A stretch of 64,000 bases of DNA from Mesostigma viride (Eukaryota > Streptophyta > Mesostigmatophyceae > Mesostigmatales > Mesostigmataceae): the NCBI GenBank assembly GCA_009746045.1, contig RPFO01000123.1:546120-610119 (forward strand), in the 5' to 3' direction. A program made the position numbers and the translations under genes. Below are positions 29,801-38,530 of the stretch, piece by piece; positions within the stretch are counted from its first letter, which is position 1; the number at the start of each line of letters is the position of its first letter. Below the pieces are notes generated by a model that made no database searches, was not told the DNA's origin, and saw nothing but the letters and a program-made list of their open reading frames with translations.

Positions 29801-31119
29801 GCCGTCTTGTGACAGTCCTCTTCAGCGATGCGGAGCTGCCAAAACCCATCGGCGCAGTCGATCACCGTGAAGCAGGTGGCGCCCTGTACTCGATTGAAGA
29901 TGTCATCAATGCGCGGGAGCGGGTACTTGGACTTGACAGTGATCGCGTTGAGCTTCCTGTAGTCGGTGACGAGCCGCCACTTGCCCCCAGGCTTGGGCAC
30001 TAGGAGTACCCCAGCGGAGAAAGGGCTGTTACTGGGCTCAATCAGACCACGCTCAAGGAGGGCCATCAGGATCTTCTTGAGCTCCATCAGCTCGACTGGC
30101 CCCATCCGGTACATCGGGGACGTGGTGGGCCCGAAGCCTTCCTTGAGGCGGATATGGTGCAGCACAGAACGGGGCGGGGGAAACTGCGGTGTAGACTCGT
30201 CGAACAGCTTCTCCCGCTTGGCCAGGATGGCGTTGTAGCGCGCGATCTCGTCGTCAGTGAAGTCGGTGCCGATCTCCAGCAGCTCCTCAAGCAGGGGCAC
30301 AGAGTCAAGGCGGTACATGTAGTACTCCTTGCCCTTCTGCAGGTTGCGCGCGAGCGTCTTGCTGCTCATCAGCATCTGAGAAGCATGGCGTCGTGGCTTC
30401 TCGGGCCCCGCGTCGTGCTGAACGTTGTGCACCTCGGTGCCGTGCGCCAGATACTCGTGCCGTGGGCACCAGAAGGAGCCATCAGGGAACCAAACCACCC
30501 GTCGCTTGACACTGATCGTCACGTCCTGGGCGTCCTGCCAATCAACGCCCAGGATGATGTCAGCTGCGCCCAGCGGCGCCACTGTGGCTGTTACCTCCAC
30601 TGGTATGCCCTGGACAACCGCCTTGAGGTCCACGAGGCCAGGGGACGGGTGCTTGTTACCATCGGCATACCGGACGTTGATGGGCGTCGGGTGCGGTCGA
30701 ATCGTGTAGCCAGCGCGTCGCACCAGGGCCTCATGGATAAAAGATGTGGTCGCCCCCGTATCCACCATAAACTTAACATCCAGGATCGTCTTCTCCTTCA
30801 GAAACGGGTCAAGTGTGGTGGTAGGGAGGGCCAGTCCGCCGCTGAAAACTAGCAGTGTTCTGGTGCTTGGTGAGGCAGCGGACGGGGGGGCCTCTGGGGC
30901 CTGCCCGCCAGATCTATCTACATGATTGGCTGAAACGTGGTCGACCTCGGTCGCCGACACGTCTGCATATGAAGAGAGCGGGGAGACCTCTGGGGCCTGC
31001 CCGCCAGTCCTATCTACGTTATTGACTGACGCTATCTCCGCGCCCACATCTGGTGCAGGCGTCTGTGCTACCTGGTTGACTAACTCTACTCCTACTTCTA
31101 CCCCTGTGGGAAGGGGCAC
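26893..31119 (-). CDS. pol: Gypsy pol: protease-RT-RNase H-integrase-chromodomain
   Basis: About 1,408 residues in the -1 frame relative to gag. The frame begins with no ATG and overlaps the gag stop, so expression by frameshifting is likely. Domains: retropepsin (MVDTGATTSF, about residue 118) with IILGVDW; RT with VIDCADGFW and YLDDILVYS (about residue 505); RNase H with ATDASKVAIGG, QELLAVV and HTDHRPL; integrase HHCC (HELHD...H...CPSC) and catalytic residues in QMDFVGPF, ISDRDTLF and LVERLNRT. A chromodomain closes it (about residues 1,345-1,408, IVAHRDFGRGRQRQYRIRWK). All catalytic residues checked are present. The chromodomain should direct insertion to marked chromatin. Confidence 0.96.
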   Translation of the reverse strand: MPLPTGVEVGVELVNQVAQTPAPDVGAEIASVNNVDRTGGQAPEVSPLSSYADVSATEVDHVSANHVDRSGGQAPEAPPSAASPSTRTLLVFSGGLALPTTTLDPFLKEKTILDVKFMVDTGATTSFIHEALVRRAGYTIRPHPTPINVRYADGNKHPSPGLVDLKAVVQGIPVEVTATVAPLGAADIILGVDWQDAQDVTISVKRRVVWFPDGSFWCPRHEYLAHGTEVHNVQHDAGPEKPRRHASQMLMSSKTLARNLQKGKEYYMYRLDSVPLLEELLEIGTDFTDDEIARYNAILAKREKLFDESTPQFPPPRSVLHHIRLKEGFGPTTSPMYRMGPVELMELKKILMALLERGLIEPSNSPFSAGVLLVPKPGGKWRLVTDYRKLNAITVKSKYPLPRIDDIFNRVQGATCFTVIDCADGFWQLRIAEEDCHKTAFNTPYGHYQFRVAAMGLCNSPASFQMLMNDILRPVMGTAHLPQVSSDLRDPRKGDKPPWSWKRTCALAYLDDILVYSKTFEEHLEDVDMVLRIMEDEHLSARRAKVRAGRSVPFLGHTLSAAGVATDPEKIASVQQWPAPTDVKGVRSFLGIASYYRRFIPRFATIASPINALLKKGVSFVWSAQCQQAFEALKASLTAAPVLVLPDPSLPFVVATDASKVAIGGVLLQDQGKGLQPVEYISRTMIPAERNYPVHQQELLAVVYCCHTWRHHLLGAQFDVAVSETGDLDPARLIIHTDHRPLTHLLTQPNLTPRQARWMEYLSQFAPFKIQYVKGADNVVPDALSRRADYWFYEDMGVLHTTCEEAPGAPLYDDLPRSPRARHLFHMSHTTPDALSPPDGDDDQRVDARSPGEGEGSHTRVPLGAVAQALFHLEPLGSPVVVSEYLHSALDQPEEEDEADAYTVTSPLEMLISRFTVTEPAALEVIKSHPKMMGRLPCKFQGGRLYVMVRPDTWRLYIPELCRAALLHELHDSLVGGHQGIGRLLPRARRHFYWPGMKDYIAAYIRECPSCQIAKSQNTGTQAVPKTLPDPLGPWDSIQMDFVGPFKKTKNGNSKILVFVDRLTRMCHLAPCPADLTAEGCAKLYLNHVFRFHGLSRQFISDRDTLFTARFWQEFFDCLGTKVSLGTAYHSSSSHLVERLNRTVQETMRHYTDEVGSNWEELLCLVEFSLNNAPQAAHGLTPFFLNTGRHPLTPTDLLTSPALAEPEVLRTTLAGVSSLLEKMRQAHNSAVKGYRAAAERNMARVEGKRDSRAPDIEVGDWVLVEGPQLGRFSQKVEGELKTKLRPMYLGPHQVLEKWDDVMFKVDVPISWGTATTFHRDQLKLYHQNSIQGRLNPPAPVEYDPETGEQEDEVEEIVAHRDFGRGRQRQYRIRWKFSRYGAEASWRTEKELSGCKRLLDAYKKVHRLQ

Positions 31120-32986
31120 TATGCGCGAGGATCGCGGGGCCGGGAGGCCGCCTCGTCCGACCTTCCGGTCCCCCCTTCCCCCTCATCCGAGTCGTCGTCG
31201 TCGCCGGGGTTGAGCGCCTCATACTCGTCACCTCCAGCCTCGGACGCCTGTTGCTGCGCCAGGATCTCATTGAGCTCGCGCACTGTCCGAGAGAACGACG
31301 CTGGGAAGCGGGGTGTCTGGAACTGGTTGGGCTGCGTGCGCGCGTCGCGCAGCTTGGCAGCCCGCGCGCCTGCGTTGCGCGGGCGAGCATCCCGCGCTGC
31401 CGGCGCTGGGCGCCTCTCAAAGGCGGGACCAGAAAACGTGGGGGCCTCCTTGGTGGCCTCCGTCGCCGTGCTGGTGCGCGCCTTGAGGCGCGGACAATCC
31501 TTCTTGAGGTGCCCGACCTCGTGACACATGAAACAGCGGGCCTTGGACGCATCGATGGCGTGCAGTTGGGCAGCCGGCTGCTCGTCGTCATTGGACTCCT
31601 CCCCCTCCGACGGGGCGGGTTCCACCTCAGTGAAGTGGACACGGCGTGTCATCGTGGATGAGGCGAACCGGCGGGTGCTGGTGTAGCGCGGCTGCTTGAC
31701 GACGTCGGCCACCTGTAGAAGGTACTGCTGGACAGCGTGGATGTCAAGCTTGTCCCAGGGAACCTCGGCATAGTGCTTCTTAACCTCAGCGAGGAGGTCA
31801 GGATGGATGGCCTCCAAAAACCGAATCTTGTACTCGGTCCACGTCAGGTCCCCGGTCAGCCGCGCCGCAAAGGAGTCAAAGGTGGTGAGGAACTCCGCCA
31901 AGTCAGTGTTGCCTTGACGTAGGCGGCCGAACTCAAACCGCTCGGTCAGTCGATAGCCGGGAGGGATGAGCTTGCGCCGGATGCGCTCGTGCAGTTCCTC
32001 GACCGTCTGCGGGTATGACTGGGCCGCCACACTCTCAACGTTAAGCATCCCGACCACTGATGGGTCCATACACTTCACCACCACGTAGGGGATCAAAACC
32101 TTGGTGGCCAGCTGCCACTCATGGTGTTCACACCAGACGGTGTACAACTGTTGCCACATACGGGCCCACTCGTCGATCTCACGGGGAGTCATGCCCGCAT
32201 GGAGCTTGGGCACCGCCTTAAAATCTGGCATAGGCGGGGCCTTGACAGGGTCAGGACGCAAGGGGCCGCCCTTGCTGCAGTACGCGGGGCTGGAAAAGGT
32301 GAGGGGCTCGTGCCGACGCGCCCGCATCTCCTGTTGAGAGCCCCGTCCTGCAGGCTGGTCATGCCCACGTAGGGACACAAAGGTGTCCTCCTCACGCTCG
32401 GGATCGAGGTCGCCGGATTCTCGGCGGGGCGCGTAGTCAGCGGACACCCACTGTGACGCAAAGGGGGCTGACTCACGCCGAACGCGAACGGACGTGGGAT
32501 GCTCATAACCGGGGTCGTCCAGGGGCAGCCGACTGAAATTGGCGTTGGTGGGCGCGCTCCTTGTGGGGAGGGAGGTGGGTACCGTGGGGAAGGGGCCCGG
32601 GGGATCGTAGTCCGCGTCCTCAGGATCGGTCTGCACGTGCGCCGACCCTAACGCCCGTGGCGGGGGTCGCGACCAGCTCTCGTTCGCTCCAAAGGAGACC
32701 CGACGGGGATCCCTTCCATGACCCAGCCCCGACCCGCCGCGGCCACGCCCTGCCCAAGGGTGAGTCAGGCGCGGGCGGCCTACCCCCAATTGGGAGGATT
32801 GCACGAACTCAGCCGGAGGGGCAAACGGCGAACTAGCTACCGGGCTAGCCGCGACCTCTATCTCCTCATCAGCCTCCTGCACGACTTCCACATAGGGTGG
32901 TCGCTGCGTAGGAGGTACCCTGTCCCAGTTACCCATATGCTGGGTCAATACCGGTCGCGATTGCTGCTGCGTCTGCTGTTGCTGTC

Positions 32987-33017
<31 letters not shown>

Positions 33018-33359
33018 CATCTGTCGCGACGGCGGAGACTGCTGAGACTGAGGCTGTCGCTGCGGCGACTGCTGAGACAATTGTTGTCGCTGCGGCGACT
33101 GCTGTTGCTGATCAAACCCTAAGGCAGCTTGTTCTAGCTGCGACTCCAGGGTCGCCTGCCGTTCTGCGGTATCCCTAGCGGCTGCATCGGATCTCCGGGA
33201 GCCTCTGGAGCTCCTACTGGACTTGCTAGATCTTCTGGAACCGTGACTGGACGTGCTGGATACTTCCTGCCCTGCTCTATTGTCCTCTGGGGACGATCTA
33301 ATGTTCTGGCCCTCTGGGGGCGACGTGTTACCACCACCTTGCTTTTTCTTCTTGGGCAT
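31119..33359 (-). CDS. gag: Gypsy gag, 746 aa
   Basis: ATG at 33,357-33,359. Lysine-rich start, Ser/Arg-rich segment, then a Gln-rich tract (about residues 95-150). A long disordered stretch leads to a Ty3-type capsid core (about residues 390-560, GMTPREIDEWARMWQQLY through LRQGNTDLAEFLTTFDSF). One CCHC zinc knuckle follows (CFMCHEVGHLKKDC). It packages the RNA and forms the virus-like particle. The stop overlaps the beginning of the pol frame. Confidence 0.93.
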
Positions 33360-33552
33360 TCTGGGCCCTCGTACCGTACCAGCACCTTACACAGTACCTT
33401 ACACAGTACCTCCCCAAACACAGGCAGGCAAGAGAGAAAAGAGCAGAAGCCACAACTAATGCTTCTAATAGTACTAATATTATCGACTAACTATGGTATC
33501 TAAGCTAATAGCAGGCTCACTCTATACTAGTATCTAGAAGCGGTAGTAATGC

Positions 33553-33906
33553 TTATGCCCTAGCGGCTGGGCCCAGGTGAAGCTGCTCCAGTGCATGCAA
33601 CACATCCTGTGCAGGTAACTGGGTGCCACGCCTAGTCTGGTGCAGCCCTTCTGGGAGGGGCATATTATCCCTAATAAACTGATCTGCCTCAGCTAATGTA
33701 TTAAATCCCTGCCATCTAGCTAACGACGCTGGGTGTAAGACCTTATCCTTAATATGATTGCTACACGCAGCCCAACTATAGAAAATGCCTGGTTGGCCTG
33801 TGGCCCCGTCATGTGCTACTGCGTAGTATAGGTATTGGGATCTACCTCCTTGATTAATACGCCTATATCCTCCTTCATTATTACGTCTGCTGCGGGAGGT
33901 TCCCAT
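33553..33906 (-). CDS. Gypsy ORF0: RNase H1 hybrid-binding (viroplasmin/Cauli_VI-like) domain protein
   Basis: 117 aa, ATG at 33,904-33,906, between the 5' leader and gag. After an Arg/Asn/Gly-rich start, residues about 23-82 match the hybrid-binding domain found at the N-terminus of RNase H1 and in caulimovirus P6. Signatures are YLYYAVAHDG, PGIFYSWAAC, an aromatic-containing segment ending WQGF, then NTLAEADQFI. That domain binds RNA/DNA hybrids or dsRNA. It could assist reverse transcription or RNase H action in trans; that role is inference. I know of no standard gypsy element with this gene in this place. The rest of the leader (33,907-34,517) has no other gene. Confidence 0.75.
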   Translation of the reverse strand: MGTSRSRRNNEGGYRRINQGGRSQYLYYAVAHDGATGQPGIFYSWAACSNHIKDKVLHPASLARWQGFNTLAEADQFIRDNMPLPEGLHQTRRGTQLPAQDVLHALEQLHLGPAARA

Positions 33907-34517
33907 GAACTACCGATTAGGTATAAAGCAATATCACACGGTGTTCAAGCATGCAATGCAGGAAGGGGAAAGAAAGGGAGGAAAGCCCACCCAGGATACC
34001 TCTACGTGCAGGTGACGTGCTCACAGCGAGAGAGAAGCACAAGGCAGAAACAAAACGTTCACAAACAATACGAAGAACGTTGAGGTACAGCCACCGGCAA
34101 CACAGTAAGGCAACGGCCAGCCGGTGACTACCCTCGAGCCGTAGGCAGCGTTGCCCTCTGGGGGTCCGCCCACGGCTCACGAACGTTGGCCTCTGGGGCA
34201 ACGTGGGTACCAACAGTCACGAACATGAAATCGGACACGACATAAAACATATACCCCGTTGCTACGCGCGTGGGTAAGACAGGGGGGGGAGCAAGAGGGA
34301 AATCAGGGAAATCTTACCACTTGCATGGACGTCTAGCGTCCTTAGACACCCCTCAACGGGTTAAGAGGTCTTGGATGGCGTTCCGGCTGTGGCTATAGCT
34401 GTCCTGAGCGTCACCGGGATCTGGCAACCGCCTTTGCTGGGCGGGATGAACCCTGTCGGCTCTGGGCCTTTGCTAAGCTAAATCCGGCTCTGGGCCGCCA
34501 TGTTAAACCACCCTAAC

Positions 34518-34534
34518 CTAACCTCCGATAACCA
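34518..34534 (-). promoter_or_regulatory. Gypsy primer-binding site
   Basis: On the minus strand, one base after the 5' LTR, the sequence reads TGGTTATCGGAGGTTAG. It begins with the TGG expected to pair with a tRNA CCA end. I cannot assign the tRNA. Confidence 0.7.
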
Positions 34535-34535
34535 G

Positions 34536-35221
34536 TGTAACGAACCCATCTGGGTCGTGCGAAAGATCCTATTGTTAAGGTAGGTTATTCCCGGTTTCTT
34601 GGCTAACCACGACCACTCTCTGGGAGTGGGATTAACGGAACAGGCGTGGCTTTAGGCCTGTTACGGCTCGCGTTGATTAATATTGCATTAATCTACACAA
34701 TCCACATTTAGGATGGAGCTACCAAATGCAGTTGGAATTATGCCCCAGGTTCAGACAGGTGAAAACACACACTTTATTCCGAACCAAGAGGACGAGACTC
34801 TCGTCCTCGGACCAATTTCACCTAGGTCTGCCACCAGGCTGGCAAGGGGCGCCGACATGGCGCCGGCCTTCCAGAGAATTCCGAAACATGCAGTCCACAC
34901 AAGATCCTCGGGTCGACATCGACCCTCGCCAGGCTACAGAATCCACGCATGGGTACAATATCTCAACCAGCTATAAAGTACGCAGCGCGGCGCGACTGCA
35001 CCGGCCTACTAGCTCTAGAAGATCTCGTACATCAACCTAGGCCCAAAATAACCGGTCCGAATCACACAAACTATCATAGTTCCATACAAAAGTCCTGACC
35101 AAGGGACAATTCCCAAATTAAGTCCCGAAATGAGTCCCAAAGTCCTACGGACTATGACAACAAGCCAAAATACCTAATTTATTCCATTGTTGCGCCCGTT
35201 CCAAGGGTCGGGTTCGCAACA
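34536..35221 (-). repeat. Gypsy 5' LTR
   Basis: 686 bp, same sequence as 23,667-24,352. It ends 84 bp upstream of the PLV coiled-coil gene at 35,306, so LTR regulatory signals now lie next to the rightward PLV arm. Confidence 0.95.
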
Positions 35222-35280
35222 TCGACCGTCAAGCCGGTTGCGAGGTTTATGGGCCGGTTGAGAGTCGAAATCACTACCAT
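35222..35280 (-). pseudogene. 5' end of the PLV giant structural gene, cut off by gypsy
   Basis: ATG at 35,278-35,280 begins MVVISTLNRP; after 59 nt the reading frame meets the gypsy LTR. Using one copy of the TCGAC duplication, it continues in frame into 23,661 and on to 20,442. Only 25 bp separate this ATG from the divergent ATG at 35,306. Confidence 0.85.
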
Positions 35281-35305
35281 TTATTATCTGCCTAGAATAT
35301 AAAAC

Positions 35306-35833
35306 ATGGCCTCTGAGGCTTCAGAGACCCCAACGAGCTACCAAGACGAAACCTTCGCCGAGACGCGGGAAGAGCAGGTTGACCTGGTCAAGACAATTCG
35401 AAAGGGACAACCGCTGAATGATGAACAGAAAAAAGCCCTTCGCGACAAAATGAGAGTTTACCAGCAACGCGCAAAAGCCGAGAGGGAGAAGAGACGAAAC
35501 GAGGAAAAGGAGGCAGAGATAACGAAACGTAAGGTCCTTGCAAAGGAATTGGAGATTCAGCGGCAAAGGCTAGTCGAACTGGAGCTGCAAGAAGCCCGTA
35601 ACAAATCGCGCATTGAACGCCTTCTCGCTGAAGATTCTGTCGCCTCAACCCCCGCCGACACGCCAAAACCAAGACGGGGTCGAAAGCCCAAGGAGACAGA
35701 GCCGGACTCTCCGCCATCCCCGATCAAGACCCGGCAGCTCCCACCTCCACCACCGCCACCTGCCGCGATGACGCCATACGAGATGCGCATGGCCGCCATC
35801 CGCGCGTCTCTCCTTGCTAGTCTGGACGATTAA
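35306..35833 (+). CDS. PLV coiled-coil protein, 175 aa
   Basis: ATG at 35,306, first gene of the rightward arm. The middle (about residues 40-115) is a long charged helix with heptad-like pattern (KAEREKRRNEEKEAEITKRK), surely coiled coil. It is followed by a Lys/Arg-Gly basic patch (PRRGRKPKE) with AT-hook character and a proline run before the C-terminal helix. No enzyme motif. It precedes the packaging ATPase by 12 bp, suggesting joint expression. It may be a scaffold or DNA-binding virion component; function unknown. Confidence 0.7.
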   Translation: MASEASETPTSYQDETFAETREEQVDLVKTIRKGQPLNDEQKKALRDKMRVYQQRAKAEREKRRNEEKEAEITKRKVLAKELEIQRQRLVELELQEARNKSRIERLLAEDSVASTPADTPKPRRGRKPKETEPDSPPSPIKTRQLPPPPPPPAAMTPYEMRMAAIRASLLASLDD

Positions 35834-35845
35834 AATGTCTTCAGA

Positions 35846-36730
35846 ATGATAATGGCTATCATCGAAGAGCGACGAATTCATTCACTTGAGAACAAAGACA
35901 TCAAGCAACGATACGCCCCACAGCGTCCTGCTCCACCGAATATGCCGAGTCTTCATTTCATCGCAAACTTCTGCGGAGCTCGACGGTCTGGGAAAACTAC
36001 ATCGGCAGTCAACATGGCGAAGGCTTACTTTGCTAACAACTCATTCGACAAGCTGTACCTCATTTCAGGGAGTGCCCACACGGAGCCAAAATACAATGAG
36101 CTCCCGGAACCAGCTATGACGATGGAAGTCTACTCTAACCTGGCATTCGATGGGATGATAGATCATATCAAGTCTGACCTCCACGAATACGAGAGGTACA
36201 AGGACGATCTCAAGGTCTGGGAAACGTTCAAACGCGAATACGTGGATGGGAAAAAAAACGCAGAACTCATGGACCTCTCCATGTACCTACGCCTTGATGC
36301 AATGAACTGGGATAAACCTGCGACAAGGTTCGAGCACGGTCCTCCTTCGTCGCTCATTCTGATAGACGACATGCAAGGCAGTGCCCTCTATCAGAGCTCT
36401 AGCAAAAACGCTGTTGCGGCTTTCGCGTTCAAACACAGACACTTCCTCACGAGCATGATTTTCCTGACACAGGCGTACACGAGCGGTGGCGTACCACGAG
36501 CAGTGCGAGCGAATATATCGTTTCTTGCGCTGTTCAGAACGAAGGACCATCGAGCCGCGCGACAGATCGCGGAAGAGAGCGCGGGGGCTGTGGCGCCGGA
36601 CGAGTTTCTCGCGCTATGGGACCACGCCGTCAAGGACGATCCTCACGACTTCTTTGCTGTCGACTTCGACCAGCGCGACCCGAAAAAAATGTTTCGTCGA
36701 AACTTCAATACATTTCTCTCGATAAAATAA
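35846..36730 (+). CDS. PLV genome-packaging ATPase (FtsK/HerA, A32-like)
   Basis: 294 aa. Walker A is GARRSGKTTS (residues 44-53), Walker B is LILIDDM (about residue 171) and a FLTQAY sensor-type motif follows. This matches packaging ATPases of PLVs, virophages and poxvirus A32 relatives, which pump genomic DNA into capsids. Length is typical. A second ATG three codons in (MAIIEER) is an alternative start. Intact here, unlike the capsid genes. Confidence 0.92.
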   Translation: MIMAIIEERRIHSLENKDIKQRYAPQRPAPPNMPSLHFIANFCGARRSGKTTSAVNMAKAYFANNSFDKLYLISGSAHTEPKYNELPEPAMTMEVYSNLAFDGMIDHIKSDLHEYERYKDDLKVWETFKREYVDGKKNAELMDLSMYLRLDAMNWDKPATRFEHGPPSSLILIDDMQGSALYQSSSKNAVAAFAFKHRHFLTSMIFLTQAYTSGGVPRAVRANISFLALFRTKDHRAARQIAEESAGAVAPDEFLALWDHAVKDDPHDFFAVDFDQRDPKKMFRRNFNTFLSIK

Positions 36731-36752
36731 TTTTCTCTGAACATGATATACT

Positions 36753-37247
36753 ATGGATATTCCGTCCACCAAACGATACGCAGGCGCCGAGAAGGAGTAC
36801 GTGTTGGACACCCAAGCACTCCTCCGATATTGTTCGGGTTCTCGACTGGGGCAGAAAACTCTAGAACGTGTCGTCAGGATCCTTCAAGAAGCAGGCCACC
36901 ACGACACGATTCCGTCCACCTGTCACGACATGAGCCCCGAAATCCGATTGGCCATCCTCGCCTTGGTGGGCGATCGCAGGCGTCCACGTGGGCGCTCACC
37001 CTCCAAAACGGAAAAACGACACGAACCGAAACGGCCTCGAGGGCGCCCAAGGATCCACCCCGTAGGGTATAAAAAGCCTCGAGCCAAAAAATTGTCTCAT
37101 GTTCAGTCATCAGATGACGGTGACCGTAGAGGAGCGTCGCGAGCAATGGCGACGGGCCCAGGCGAAGAGGCGAGCAATCGCCCGCGACCAGACGAACTGC
37201 ATCTCGGCGAAAAGCAAGGTCAAGAAGGGCGTCTGGAATCCCAGTGA
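36753..37247 (+). CDS. PLV AT-hook protein, 164 aa
   Basis: ATG at 36,753, 22 bp after the ATPase. The N-terminal half is helical (ALLRYCSGSRLGQKTLERVV). Then comes a basic stretch with a clear AT-hook (KRPRGRPRIHP), which binds the minor groove of AT-rich DNA. The last ~50 codons overlap the start of the recombinase gene in another frame; either the overlap is real or the recombinase starts later. A possible role is in replication or integration at AT-rich ends such as TTAATTAA. That is speculation. Confidence 0.6.
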   Translation: MDIPSTKRYAGAEKEYVLDTQALLRYCSGSRLGQKTLERVVRILQEAGHHDTIPSTCHDMSPEIRLAILALVGDRRRPRGRSPSKTEKRHEPKRPRGRPRIHPVGYKKPRAKKLSHVQSSDDGDRRGASRAMATGPGEEASNRPRPDELHLGEKQGQEGRLESQ

Positions 37248-38361
37248 CCGATGGATCGCAAATAACCCCGAGTGCGCGGAAAAAATCGGCTTGCAGGCGA
37301 CCTCTCCACCCTCGCCGGAGCCACCGCACCATGAGGAAACGCCTGCGCGAGCTGGAGGAGGGCGGTACTGGACCTTCGACGAGGCCGTCGCCGCAGCGGA
37401 AGCGCGACCAGAGCAGCACGAGCGTGGCAGGCCATCGAAGGAGCGCGGGGCGACTCGCAAGACCGCTTTGGGATACATTGGCAGGATGCGGGTCCTGCTC
37501 GACAAACTGGGGTGCTCGCAGTACGAGTCCGTTGATTGCCTTGCCGACACAGCTCGTGTTCTTCGCGTGGTGCACGAGACATCAGAACCCAAGCGCAAGA
37601 CCCAGCACTCGAAGGACGACGCCTGGAGGGAGAATGAGAAGCAGCTCCTCGGGGTCATCAACGGCGTGAACCGAATGATGCCGCCCGAGAAGAGGCTCCC
37701 AAGTCACGTTACGGACGCGTACACTGCTCGCGTCAGAGAGCTGAAGGTTGGTGACCTGGACAGACGGTTTGACCGTGCCGAGAACAAGCCGCTGAGGTAC
37801 ACGTACGAACAGCTCCAGAAGATCGCCAAAGCAGAGTACGAAGCCGATCCCACGTCCGACGCCGCGCTCATGGGCTTGATCTATCTCTCGGGTGAAGATC
37901 TACCACCGACGCGTTACAATCACGACCAGATGCGCATCGTCGACTCGGTCGCTGAGCTAGGACCGCACGAGAACGGCTACATCCCGAGCGAGAGGAGATT
38001 CTACATCCAGAATTTCAAAACGCAGCACAGCATGCCAGTTTATGACGTCGTCATCCCGAAGAAGTACGGAAAGCTCATCAAAGCGTTGGATGCCCGTGCT
38101 AAGGCTGGACAGAAATTCCTTTTCGAATCAGAGCCTGGCATTCCGATCAAACACGAGCTCTACAGCGCCCGTTACAACCGGATTTACGGAGGCATCGATG
38201 CCACGCGACAAGCATACATCACTCGTTTCCTGAAGGGCGCTTCATTTAAGAAACGTAAATGGGCTGGCGACATGATGGGCCATGACGTACTGACAGGAGC
38301 CGTTTACGAGAGGCAGGGTGGCGAGACTGGCGGACGTCGGCTGAGGCCGAGGAAAAAGTAG
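37099..38361 (+). CDS. PLV tyrosine recombinase (integrase)
   Basis: 420 aa from the ATG at 37,099; an ATG five codons later is possible. A TATAAAAA box lies near 37,069. The C-terminal catalytic domain has the expected series: Arg in LPPTRYNHDQM (about residue 274), a Lys in the hairpin NFKTQHS, Arg in DATRQAYITRFL (about 370), His in MMGHDV (about 395) and the nucleophile Tyr in GAVYERQ (about 403). The N-terminal part is basic and helical, a core-binding type. It should catalyse integration and excision of the PLV genome. Intact. Confidence 0.88.
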   Translation: MFSHQMTVTVEERREQWRRAQAKRRAIARDQTNCISAKSKVKKGVWNPSDRWIANNPECAEKIGLQATSPPSPEPPHHEETPARAGGGRYWTFDEAVAAAEARPEQHERGRPSKERGATRKTALGYIGRMRVLLDKLGCSQYESVDCLADTARVLRVVHETSEPKRKTQHSKDDAWRENEKQLLGVINGVNRMMPPEKRLPSHVTDAYTARVRELKVGDLDRRFDRAENKPLRYTYEQLQKIAKAEYEADPTSDAALMGLIYLSGEDLPPTRYNHDQMRIVDSVAELGPHENGYIPSERRFYIQNFKTQHSMPVYDVVIPKKYGKLIKALDARAKAGQKFLFESEPGIPIKHELYSARYNRIYGGIDATRQAYITRFLKGASFKKRKWAGDMMGHDVLTGAVYERQGGETGGRRLRPRKK

Positions 38362-38530
38362 ATAGTTTCCCGTGGGAAATTTTCATGAATGTCGAAAAGG
38401 GTATTCTAAACTGCATGCATTATACAGGGAATATAAAAGTTCCATGGGAACATTTTTCTCGAGGGTCGAGGTTCGAGGGTTTGGCATTTTATAATCTGAA
38501 TTTTTTTTTCTAAACAATTAATATACTATC
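38362..38530. promoter_or_regulatory. AT-rich intergenic region with dyads before the replication gene
   Basis: It contains TTTCCCGTGGGAAA (6-bp arms), GTTCCATGGGAAC (near-palindrome), a short cgaggt/cgaggg iteration and a T9 run. It ends in ATTAATATACTATC before the ATG. The nearly same ATATACTAT precedes the ATG at 36,753. Candidate promoter or origin; only the sequence pattern supports it. Confidence 0.4.

Larger units (their letters stand above)
23667..35221 (-). mobile_element. Complete Ty3/gypsy chromovirus, 11,555 bp
   Basis: Two 686-bp LTRs (TGTAAC...GCAACA), identical by inspection, bound an element read on the minus strand. The 5-bp duplication TCGAC lies at 23,662-23,666 and 35,222-35,226. 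Order: 5' LTR, primer-binding site, RNase H1-type HBD ORF, gag, pol (protease, RT, RNase H, integrase, chromodomain), extra 735-aa ORF, polypurine tract, 3' LTR. RT before integrase and the terminal chromodomain place it among chromoviruses. All four ORFs are open and the LTRs identical, so this is a recent and possibly active copy. It inserted inside the PLV's largest structural gene. Confidence 0.96.
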
